Origin: UBA6136 sp964344495
GTDB taxonomy: Bacteria; Pseudomonadota; Gammaproteobacteria; Methylococcales; Methylococcaceae
DNA length: 24,348 bases
Direction: 5' to 3'
Assembly: GCA_964344495.1 (NCBI GenBank)
Contig: CAYFNI010000028.1
Coordinates: 1 to 24,348, forward strand
The notes under the pieces are model-generated. The model worked only from the letters and a program-made list of their open reading frames with translations, ran no database searches and was not told where the DNA came from. This document shows positions 18,454 to 24,348 of this stretch, one piece after another. The translations under genes were made by a program, and so were the position numbers. How positions within the stretch are numbered: position 1 is the stretch's first letter; each line of letters opens with the position of its first letter.

Positions 18454-18480
18454 ATTACACCATGGCCATCCAAAGCTAAA
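18454..18480 (-). promoter_or_regulatory. Possible mnmG promoter
   Basis: On the minus strand TGTAAT (18459-18454) is a 5 of 6 match to the -10 box, with TTTAGC (18480-18475) about 15 nt upstream as a poor -35. Transcription would start near 18447. The spacing is short, so this is only the best candidate in the 112-160 bp divergent region shared with dacA. Confidence 0.3.
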
Positions 18481-18522
18481 CTTCGGCCGGTTCGGCGCAC
18501 GGGTCGCCGCGCCCAGCCCCCG

Positions 18523-18531
18523 TGCTACAAT
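18523..18531 (+). promoter_or_regulatory. Extended -10 promoter of the dacA-lipA cluster
   Basis: TGCTACAAT is an extended -10 element (TG, one base, then TACAAT, 5 of 6 to consensus). No good -35 lies 16-18 bp upstream, which is normal for extended -10 promoters. The predicted start near 18538 lies downstream of the in-frame GTG at 18522, so that GTG cannot be the start of dacA; the TTG at 18570 fits. Confidence 0.6.
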
Positions 18532-18569
18532 CGGATGAATCCTTTGATTCCCGCAAGGGGAGATCCGCC

Positions 18570-19718
18570 TTGACTTCCAAACCTTTCCATCTGCTGCTGG
18601 TCAGCCTCGCCATCCTTTTGCTTCGGGATACCCACGCTGAAGTTGCCCCGATTCCGGGACCGCCGCCGATCGCAGCCAAGGCTTATCTGCTGATGGATGC
18701 CAATAGCGGGCGGGTACTGGCCGAACAAAACGCGGATGAGCGTCTGGAACCCGCCAGCCTGACCAAGATCATGACGGCGTACATCACGTTCAACGAGCTG
18801 GCCAACAACAAGCTGCAGCTGGACGATATGGCGCAGATCAGCGAGAAAGCCGCCAAGGCCGAGGGTTCGCGCATGTTTGCCGAGCCCGGCAGCGCCGTGG
18901 CGATCGAGAATTTGGTCAAAGGCATGATCATTCAGTCCGGCAACGATGCCAGTATCGCTCTGGCTGAACGCATCTCTGGCGATGAAACTGCATTTGCGGA
19001 ACTGATGAACGCCACCGCCGCCCGGCTCGGCATGCCCAACACGCACTACGTCAACAGCATGGGGTTGCCGGATCCAAACCATTTCACCAGTGCTCGCGAT
19101 GTCGCCGTCCTGACGCGGGCGCTGATCGCCGAGTTCCCTGCCTACTACAAATGGCATGCGATGAAAGAGTTTGCCTACAACAATATCAAGCAGCCCAACC
19201 GTAATCGGCTGTTATGGCTTGACCCCACCGTCGATGGCGTCAAGACCGGGCATACCGAGGGCGCCGGCTATTGCCTGGTCGCTTCGGCGGTTCGCAACAA
19301 CATGCGACTGATCTCGGTCGTGATGGGTACCACCAGCGACAAGGCCCGCGCCAGCACCAATGCTGAATTGCTGAACTACGGCTTCAAATATTATGAAACC
19401 CGTCCCCTCTACAAGGGTCAGGTCAAGCTCACCGATGCGCATGTCTGGAAGGGGACGGAATCACTGGTTCCGGCCGGCCTGAAACAGGATTTTTATGTCA
19501 CCTTCCCACGCGGCCAGTACGACAGTCTTAAAGCCAGCATGGAAGTCGATAACAAGAGCGTCGCACCGGTCCAGGCAGGCGACAAATTGGGTGACGTCAA
19601 GGTCAGCTTCAACAATGAAGTCATTGCCCATGAAGATCTGGTCGCGCTTGAGAGCGTCGAGAAGGGAGGCATCTTCAAGCGGCTGTTTGACGAAATCGCT
19701 ATGCAGATCAAGAAATAA
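18570..19718 (+). CDS. dacA: D-alanyl-D-alanine carboxypeptidase (PBP5/6 type)
   Basis: Periplasmic penicillin-binding protein that trims the terminal D-Ala from peptidoglycan pentapeptides; 382 residues from the TTG start. The start is chosen because AAGGGGAG (18555-18562) lies 7 nt before TTG and the promoter excludes the longer frame. The signal peptide is residues about 1-23 (FHLLLVSLAILLL, cleavage near THA). The peptidase S11 domain carries the catalytic tetrad SLTK (63-66), SGN (123-125) and KTG (225-227). A C-terminal PBP5_C beta domain follows, and the last 16 residues (GIFKRLFDEIAMQIKK) form the amphipathic membrane anchor. Its synteny with ybeD-lipB-lipA is that of E. coli dacA; Pseudomonas calls the orthologue dacC. 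It is 14 nt upstream of dat. Confidence 0.95.
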   Translation: MTSKPFHLLLVSLAILLLRDTHAEVAPIPGPPPIAAKAYLLMDANSGRVLAEQNADERLEPASLTKIMTAYITFNELANNKLQLDDMAQISEKAAKAEGSRMFAEPGSAVAIENLVKGMIIQSGNDASIALAERISGDETAFAELMNATAARLGMPNTHYVNSMGLPDPNHFTSARDVAVLTRALIAEFPAYYKWHAMKEFAYNNIKQPNRNRLLWLDPTVDGVKTGHTEGAGYCLVASAVRNNMRLISVVMGTTSDKARASTNAELLNYGFKYYETRPLYKGQVKLTDAHVWKGTESLVPAGLKQDFYVTFPRGQYDSLKASMEVDNKSVAPVQAGDKLGDVKVSFNNEVIAHEDLVALESVEKGGIFKRLFDEIAMQIKK

Positions 19719-19732
19719 GGACCATCACGCCC

Positions 19733-20593
19733 ATGTCATTACAGGAATCGACCATTTACCTTAATGGCCAGTTTTTACCACTCAGCGAAGCCAGGATCTC
19801 GGTGCTTGATCGTGGGTTTCTATTTGGCGATGGCGTCTATGAGGTGATCCCGGTGTACGGCGGACGCCCCCTGCGACTGGCCGAACACCTGCGGCGGCTC
19901 GATCAAAGCCTGAACGGCATTCGCATGCAGTCCCCGCTTGACGACGAGCAATGGGCCGCCATCTTTGATCGGCTCATCACGGGTCAACACGATCAATCCA
20001 TTTATCTGCAGGTCACCCGTGGCACCTACAGCAAGCGGGATCATGCCATTCCGGCCGAGATCAGCGCCACAGTCTTTGCGATGTGCTCGCCGATTGCCCC
20101 TATTCCCCTGGACGGCATCAAGGCCATCACCGTCACCGATATTCGCTGGGATCGCTGCAACATCAAGGCTATCACGCTGCTCTCCAATGTGCTGCTGCGA
20201 CAGGAGGCGGTTGATGCCGGTGCGGCTGAAGCCATCCTCGTCAGGGATGGGATGGTTCTGGAGGGGGCTGCCAGCAACATCATCATCATCCGTAAGGGAA
20301 CCCTGATCACACCTCCGAAGGGTGATTTCATTCTTCCCGGCATCACGCGTGACCTGGTTCTCGAGCTCGCCATACAGCGCGGCATTCCGGTCGAGGAACG
20401 CCACTTTGGCTTGGCTGAACTGCATGAGGCGGATGAAATCTGGATGACCAGCTCCACTCGCGAAGTGCTGGCGGTGATCGACCTTGACGGTCGCCCCGTC
20501 GGCGATGCCGAGCCCGGTCCGGTTTGGAAGCTCATTCAGGCGGATTATCAAGCCTATAAGGCCCAGCTAAGGCAAGGCGCAGCCCATCGCTAG
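19733..20593 (+). CDS. dat: D-amino acid aminotransferase (class IV, PLP)
   Basis: Fold-type IV PLP enzyme of 286 residues, expected to interconvert D-alanine/2-oxoglutarate and pyruvate/D-glutamate. The PLP lysine is Lys145 in RCNIKAITLL and the conserved Glu177 is in MVLEGAASN. An Arg-x-His pair (Arg102, His104 in KRDHAIP) and the tyrosine in FGDGVYEV correspond to the carboxylate trap of Bacillus D-amino acid transaminase, which favours this over a branched-chain (ilvE) role. The family's DRGYQFGDG is DRGFLFGDG here. It lies between dacA and ybeD, so it could reuse D-Ala released by the carboxypeptidase. Activity on 4-amino-4-deoxychorismate (pabC) is a less likely alternative. Confidence 0.87.
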   Translation: MSLQESTIYLNGQFLPLSEARISVLDRGFLFGDGVYEVIPVYGGRPLRLAEHLRRLDQSLNGIRMQSPLDDEQWAAIFDRLITGQHDQSIYLQVTRGTYSKRDHAIPAEISATVFAMCSPIAPIPLDGIKAITVTDIRWDRCNIKAITLLSNVLLRQEAVDAGAAEAILVRDGMVLEGAASNIIIIRKGTLITPPKGDFILPGITRDLVLELAIQRGIPVEERHFGLAELHEADEIWMTSSTREVLAVIDLDGRPVGDAEPGPVWKLIQADYQAYKAQLRQGAAHR

Positions 20594-20654
20594 CGCCGGC
20601 AAAACCCCTTCGTCGGCCCCATCCTTCTGGCAACCCAACCCCATGGAGAATGCG

Positions 20655-20927
20655 ATGAACAGCGGCAATACGGAAACCTTGCTTGAGTTCCCCTGTGAGT
20701 TTCCGGTCAAAGCCTTCGGCCATGCCACGGACACATTTGAAGCGAAGGTACTGGAGATTGTTCTGCGACATGCCCGTCTGGCCGTTGACCAACCGACGCA
20801 AACCCGACCGAGTCAGGGTGGCAAGTACCAAGCGGTGACCATTACGGTCATCGCCACCAGCAAGTCCCAGCTGGATGCCATCTATCAGGACCTGACTGCA
20901 AGTCCCGATATCCTCATGGCGCTCTGA
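20655..20927 (+). CDS. ybeD: YbeD/DUF493 family protein
   Basis: Small cytosolic ACT-like protein of 90 residues, E. coli YbeD family (87). Visible family features are LLEFPCEFPVKAFG near the start, VLEIVLRHA, and the strand SQGGKYQAVTITVIATS. It usually sits next to lipB and is suspected of a regulatory role linked to lipoate, but its function is unproven. Two ATGs compete: 20643 and 20655. GGAGAA lies 6 nt before the second, so 20655 is chosen, which also gives the family length. It begins 61 nt after dat and ends 23 nt before mgtE. Confidence 0.9.
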   Translation: MNSGNTETLLEFPCEFPVKAFGHATDTFEAKVLEIVLRHARLAVDQPTQTRPSQGGKYQAVTITVIATSKSQLDAIYQDLTASPDILMAL

Positions 20928-20950
20928 CAAGCTCATCCCGGGAATTGGCC

Positions 20951-22408
20951 ATGCCTTTGCCTGACGCCATCAACAGTCCTACGGAAGACTATCTCCGCCA
21001 GCACCTCAAGGAGATCATCGAGCTCCTCAATAAGCAGAAGCTTGAAGAAACCATCGTGCAGCAACAAGCCATGCCGCACCATGATTTGGTCGAGACCCTG
21101 ATGCACAAGCGCCATCAGGTTGCCATCAAGCAAAAGCTGGCCAAGCTCCACTCCGCTGACATTGCCTCAATTCTGGAATCATTGCCGGTCGAGCAACGGC
21201 TGACTGTCTGGAATCTGGTCGAATCCGACCTTGACGGCCAGATCCTGCTGGACGTGTCTGACGCGGTCCGTGAGACGCTCATTTCGTCGATGGATAAAAA
21301 CGAGCTGCTTTCAGCTACGGAACAGCTCGACACAGACGAAATCGCCGACCTGGCACCTGACCTGCCTGAAGAGGTCATGCAGGAGCTGCTGCAAAACCTC
21401 AACGATCAGAATCGTCAGCGGCTCCAATCGGTTCTGGCCTACGCGGATGACAGCGTAGCGGCCATCATGGACTTCGGGATGGTGACCATTCGCGCAGATA
21501 CGACGCTCGGCGTCGTTTTGCGTTACCTGCGCCAACGTGGCGAACTCCCGGAGCATACCGACAAACTGTTTGTCGTTGATGAAAGCGATGTTCTCAAAGG
21601 TGTGCTTCCATTGAAGCGCCTGGTGACCCACGCCCCCGATATGTCCGTGGCCTCCGTCATGGCTCAGGATGTGGTTTTCTTCCGCTTGGATGACGATGCC
21701 GAAGATGCTGCCCGAGCCTTTGAGCGTTATGACCTCCTGTCCGCCCCGGTTGTCGATGAATCTCACCGGCTACAAGGTCGCCTTGGCATCGACGCTATTG
21801 TCGATCTGATTCGCCGCAAGTCGGACGAGGAGCGACTGTCCGAAGCCGGCTTGATCGAAGATGAAGACATTTTTTCCAGCGTCTGGAAAAGTGCCAGCAA
21901 TCGCTGGCTTTGGCTAGCCATTAACTTGGTTACTGCATTTGCGAGCACTCGGGTCATCGGCATGTTCGAGGACACCATCGTCAAGATCGTCGCACTGGCC
22001 TCACTCATGCCGATTGTGGCCGGAATCGGCGGCAATACCGGCAATCAGACCAGCATTCTGATTGTGCGCTCGATTGCCCTGGGCCTGGTCAATACCAGCA
22101 ATATCCGTCGTCTGGTCATCAAGGAATTGCTGATTGGTCTTCTGAACGGACTCGTCTGGGGATCCGTGTTGGGTCTGTTAGCCTACTGGCTTTATTCCAG
22201 CATTGATCTCGGCCTGGTGATGTCAGCTGCTACCCTCCTCAACCTGTTGGTTGCGGCGCTGACCGGACTCGCAATTCCGCTGGTTAGACAGCGGATGGGC
22301 CTCGACCCCGCAGTCGGCACCAGCGTCCTGCTGACTGCGATGACGGATGGCATGGGTTTTTTCATTTTTCTTGGCCTCGCCAAGCTTTTTCTCGACACTG
22401 GCCATTGA
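20951..22408 (+). CDS. mgtE: Magnesium channel MgtE
   Basis: Inner-membrane Mg2+ channel of 485 residues. The order is an N-terminal MgtE_N helical superhelix (about 50-165), a CBS pair (about 172-290) that senses cytosolic Mg2+, a connecting helix with acidic IEDEDIFSS, and five transmembrane helices (from about 319). The pore signature PIVAGIGGNTGNQT (354-367) and the Mg2+-site aspartate in AMTDGMGFF (Asp466) are present. A TTG six bases upstream is in frame, but GGGAA sits directly against it, whereas it is 6 nt from the ATG at 20951, which is the start. Its stop overlaps the lipB start. This position between ybeD and lipB is not the usual gene order. Confidence 0.95.
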   Translation: MPLPDAINSPTEDYLRQHLKEIIELLNKQKLEETIVQQQAMPHHDLVETLMHKRHQVAIKQKLAKLHSADIASILESLPVEQRLTVWNLVESDLDGQILLDVSDAVRETLISSMDKNELLSATEQLDTDEIADLAPDLPEEVMQELLQNLNDQNRQRLQSVLAYADDSVAAIMDFGMVTIRADTTLGVVLRYLRQRGELPEHTDKLFVVDESDVLKGVLPLKRLVTHAPDMSVASVMAQDVVFFRLDDDAEDAARAFERYDLLSAPVVDESHRLQGRLGIDAIVDLIRRKSDEERLSEAGLIEDEDIFSSVWKSASNRWLWLAINLVTAFASTRVIGMFEDTIVKIVALASLMPIVAGIGGNTGNQTSILIVRSIALGLVNTSNIRRLVIKELLIGLLNGLVWGSVLGLLAYWLYSSIDLGLVMSAATLLNLLVAALTGLAIPLVRQRMGLDPAVGTSVLLTAMTDGMGFFIFLGLAKLFLDTGH

Positions 22409-23043
22409 ATTCCACGCGTCTGCTCTATCTGGGAACCCTTCCCTATGAGGAAACATGGAATGCCATGCGATCCTTTAATGCCCAGCGCATACCGACCACT
22501 CCGGATGAAATCTGGTTGCTGGAACACCCCCCGGTCTACACCTTGGGACTGAATGGCGACCCACGGCACCTCATCCACCCAACCTCGGTTCCATTGATCA
22601 AAACCGATCGTGGTGGCCAAATTACTTGGCACGGCCCTGGTCAACTTGTGGCCTATCTCCTGATCGATTTGCGTCGCCTGAACATTGGCGTGAAACAGAT
22701 GGTCATGCGGTTGGAGGCTGCCGTCATTGGCCTTTTGGCAAGCTATGGCTTGGCTGCTCATACGCGGGACGGAGCGCCCGGTGTCTATATTGGCAATGCC
22801 AAAATTGCATCTGTCGGCCTTAAGATTTCACGGGGTTGTAGCTATCATGGCATCAGCTTGAATGTGAACCCCGACCTGGCGTACTTTTCGTTCATCAATC
22901 CATGTGGTTATGCTGGACAAACGGTCACCAGCCTAGAAGCGCACGGCATTCTCGGTCGGTCGGCTGAGTTCACGCCGGCGCTCGCCGCTCATCTAATACA
23001 ATCGCTGACCTGTCTTGATCAATCTGTTGGAACTTGTTCATGA
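22405..23043 (+). CDS. lipB: Octanoyl-ACP:protein N-octanoyltransferase (lipoate biosynthesis)
   Basis: Transfers octanoate from acyl carrier protein to lipoyl domains of 2-oxoacid dehydrogenases and GcvH, 212 residues. It has DEIWLLEHPPVYT (34-46), the RGGQITWHGPGQ motif (69-80), the catalytic pair Lys133 (GNAKIASVGLK) and Cys167 (INPCGYAG), and RGCSYHGISLNVN. The start is TTG, overlapping the mgtE stop as TTGA (22405-22408). The next ATG would remove the first 20 residues including the conserved YEETW, so TTG is preferred although the Shine-Dalgarno sequence is poor. Translation probably depends on coupling to mgtE. Its stop overlaps lipA. Confidence 0.95.
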   Translation: MNSTRLLYLGTLPYEETWNAMRSFNAQRIPTTPDEIWLLEHPPVYTLGLNGDPRHLIHPTSVPLIKTDRGGQITWHGPGQLVAYLLIDLRRLNIGVKQMVMRLEAAVIGLLASYGLAAHTRDGAPGVYIGNAKIASVGLKISRGCSYHGISLNVNPDLAYFSFINPCGYAGQTVTSLEAHGILGRSAEFTPALAAHLIQSLTCLDQSVGTCS

Positions 23044-24008
23044 AAGCCCCCATCGATCCTCTGGCGCCCTCACGCTTGACACCTGATACCCATCAGCGCA
23101 ATCACGATAAGCTCAGGCGAATCCCAATCAAGATCGTTGCATCCGAGCCGCAGCCAAAACCGGCCTGGATTCGAACACGTCTCGGCAACTCTCAAAAGGT
23201 TCTCGACATCAAGCGCACCCTACGCGAACACCAGCTTCATAGCGTATGCGAAGAGGCCTCGTGCCCGAATCTTTCAGAATGTTTTGCTCACGGTACCGCC
23301 ACATTCATGGTGCTGGGTGATCTCTGCACTCGCCGCTGCCCGTTCTGTGATGTCGCCCACGGTCGTCCGCAGGCACCGAATCCGAAAGAGCCCGAATCGC
23401 TGGCCATCACTGTCCAGAAACTTGGACTTTCATATGTTGTAATTACCTCAGTGAATCGCGACGATCTTGCAGATGGTGGCGCGACTCATTTCAGCCAATG
23501 CATCCAGTCATTGCGAACACATGCTCCCAGTACCCGCATTGAGATTCTCACCCCTGACTTCCGCACTCGCCAATCCCTTGCCTTGGGCATTCTCTCATCT
23601 CATCCACCGGATGTTTTCAATCATAATCTTGAGACTGTCCCACGCCTGTACAAAGCCGCACGTCCGGGTGCCGATTATCAAACTTCTCTCAATCTACTAT
23701 CGGAATTCAAACGATTGAACCCAACAGTTCCAACGAAGTCCGGCATCATGCTCGGTTTGGGTGAGACCATAGAAGAAGCAATTGAGGTGATCTCCGATCT
23801 CCGCAAGCACGGCTGTGACATGCTCACGGTTGGACAGTATCTACAACCCAGCCGTGATCACTTCCCCGTCATACGTTATGTAACACCGGCCGAATTTGAC
23901 CATCTGGGAGAGACTGCCCGTACGCTCGGCTTTACTTCCGTTGCTTGTGCCCCGTTAGTGCGATCCTCGTATCATGCTGACCAGCAGGCCGCCAAGTTGA
24001 TTCCCTAG
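23040..24008 (+). CDS. lipA: Lipoyl synthase (radical SAM)
   Basis: Inserts two sulfur atoms into protein-bound octanoate to make lipoate; 322 residues. The auxiliary cluster ligands are Cys70, Cys75 and Cys81 (CEEASCPNLSEC), with the serine of RSSY (308-311) as fourth ligand. The radical-SAM cluster is Cys96, Cys100 and Cys103 (CTRRCPFC). Other family signatures are VVITSVNRDDLADGGA, HNLETV and TKSGIMLGLGE. The ATG at 23040 overlaps the lipB stop as ATGA; an in-frame TTG two codons upstream is less likely. It is the last gene of the plus-strand cluster. Base composition looks more AT-rich by eye than in the ATP synthase genes. Confidence 0.98.
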   Translation: MKAPIDPLAPSRLTPDTHQRNHDKLRRIPIKIVASEPQPKPAWIRTRLGNSQKVLDIKRTLREHQLHSVCEEASCPNLSECFAHGTATFMVLGDLCTRRCPFCDVAHGRPQAPNPKEPESLAITVQKLGLSYVVITSVNRDDLADGGATHFSQCIQSLRTHAPSTRIEILTPDFRTRQSLALGILSSHPPDVFNHNLETVPRLYKAARPGADYQTSLNLLSEFKRLNPTVPTKSGIMLGLGETIEEAIEVISDLRKHGCDMLTVGQYLQPSRDHFPVIRYVTPAEFDHLGETARTLGFTSVACAPLVRSSYHADQQAAKLIP

Positions 24009-24348
24009 TCCGCGCACTGTTACTACACTTCCACTCCCTGGTAGTAACTTATGCCGCGTAGCGGTGATACCGCGAATCTTCCCGTCTCCAAACCCTACGC
24101 TTACCTGGCCCGCCTTATACTCACATTTGTGCTCTCATATAATCGGGATGCAAGTACCCGGTATTTCCGCACACCTTCCATTCATGTTCAGTGCGGCCGT
24201 TGTCTCTGCGCGGATCTAGAAAATACATAAGGGTTTTCCAACGCAATCACCCATGTTTCGCAAAGAAATGCGGCTCTTCAACATCGCGAACTCCACCGGT
24301 ATAGCGTCTTTGTGAAACAAGATCCTGCTTTTTTTTCTACACCCATAA
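24009..24348. other. Unassigned stretch after lipA
   Basis: No recognisable gene. It holds two dyads (24019-24048 and 24061-24073), a third six-base dyad CCGCAC/GTGCGG (24167-24172 and 24191-24196), and a perfect TATAAT at 24138-24143 with only a poor -35. A T8 tract lies at 24329-24336. A 59-codon frame from ATG 24051 to 24230 ends with CGRCLC but has no good ribosome binding site and matches no family I know. A 20-codon frame lies at 24253-24315. It may be the promoter and leader region of a gene beyond the window, or contain a small RNA. Confidence 0.4.
24019..24048. repeat. Inverted repeat just after lipA
   Basis: GTTACTAC (24019-24026) is followed 14 nt later by its exact reverse complement GTAGTAAC (24041-24048). 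It begins 11 nt after the lipA stop. No T-tract follows, so it is not a standard intrinsic terminator; it may protect the 3' end of the mRNA or bind a protein. A second perfect dyad, GCGGT-GAT-ACCGC, lies at 24061-24073. Confidence 0.6.

Noticed and set aside
17444..18538. 364-codon plus-strand open frame opposite mnmG
   Set aside because: Antisense shadow of mnmG; no recognisable motif, and it would run through the divergent promoter region.
18410..18569. Replication origin beside mnmG (gidA)
   Set aside because: The divergent region is only about 160 bp, has no DnaA-box cluster or AT-rich unwinding element that I can see, and dnaA/dnaN are absent.
23034..23039. TTG start for lipA two codons upstream
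   Set aside because: The ATG at 23040 overlaps the lipB stop in the usual ATGA arrangement and is the stronger codon.
24019..24048. Intrinsic terminator after lipA
   Set aside because: The 8-bp dyad is perfect but has a 14-nt loop, is AT-rich and lacks a following T-tract.

Overview
The window reads as a chromosomal core-gene region of a gammaproteobacterium. Evidence is the order mnmG-rsmG-parA-parB-atpIBEFHAGDC-glmU-glmS on the minus strand and a dacA-(dat)-ybeD-lipB-lipA cluster on the plus strand, together with E. coli-like ATP synthase subunit lengths and motifs. A sulfur-oxidising or Chromatiales-like lineage (Halothiobacillus or Acidithiobacillus type) would fit this layout, but that is a guess from synteny; nothing here fixes the genus.

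Layout. 1-278: no convincing gene. 279-2162 (+): exported subtilisin-family (S8) protease with an apparently duplicated propeptide. 2272-3825 (-): Fe-S-cluster photolyase/cryptochrome of the (6-4)/PhrB class, convergent with the protease. 4004-7213 (-): glmS and glmU, making UDP-N-acetylglucosamine. 7278-7333: a strong intrinsic terminator that ends the atp operon. 7352-14180 (-): complete nine-gene F1Fo ATP synthase operon atpI-B-E-F-H-A-G-D-C, with a good sigma70 promoter overlapping the parB stop codon. atpB is interrupted by ten Ns, an assembly gap rather than a real lesion. 14237-18409 (-): parB, parA, rsmG, mnmG. 18410-18569: divergent promoter region. 18570-24008 (+): dacA, dat, ybeD, mgtE, lipB, lipA, tightly packed and probably one transcription unit. 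24009-24348: no recognisable gene, but several dyads, a TATAAT box and a T8 tract.

How the genes work together. The minus strand combines tRNA/rRNA modification (mnmG, rsmG), chromosome partition (parAB), energy conversion (atp) and cell-wall precursor synthesis (glmUS). The plus strand pairs D-alanine chemistry (DD-carboxypeptidase plus D-amino acid transaminase) with lipoate synthesis (lipB, lipA and the small protein YbeD) and has a CBS-regulated Mg2+ channel gene (mgtE) between ybeD and lipB. Translational coupling is visible as overlapping stop/start codons at mnmG/rsmG, atpF/atpH, mgtE/lipB and lipB/lipA.

No mobile element, CRISPR array, tRNA, rRNA or defence system was seen. I found no clearly novel multi-gene system. 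The best second-look items are the duplicated protease propeptide, the atp promoter and terminator architecture, the mis-sized gap in atpB, the mgtE insertion, and the unexplained structured stretch after lipA.
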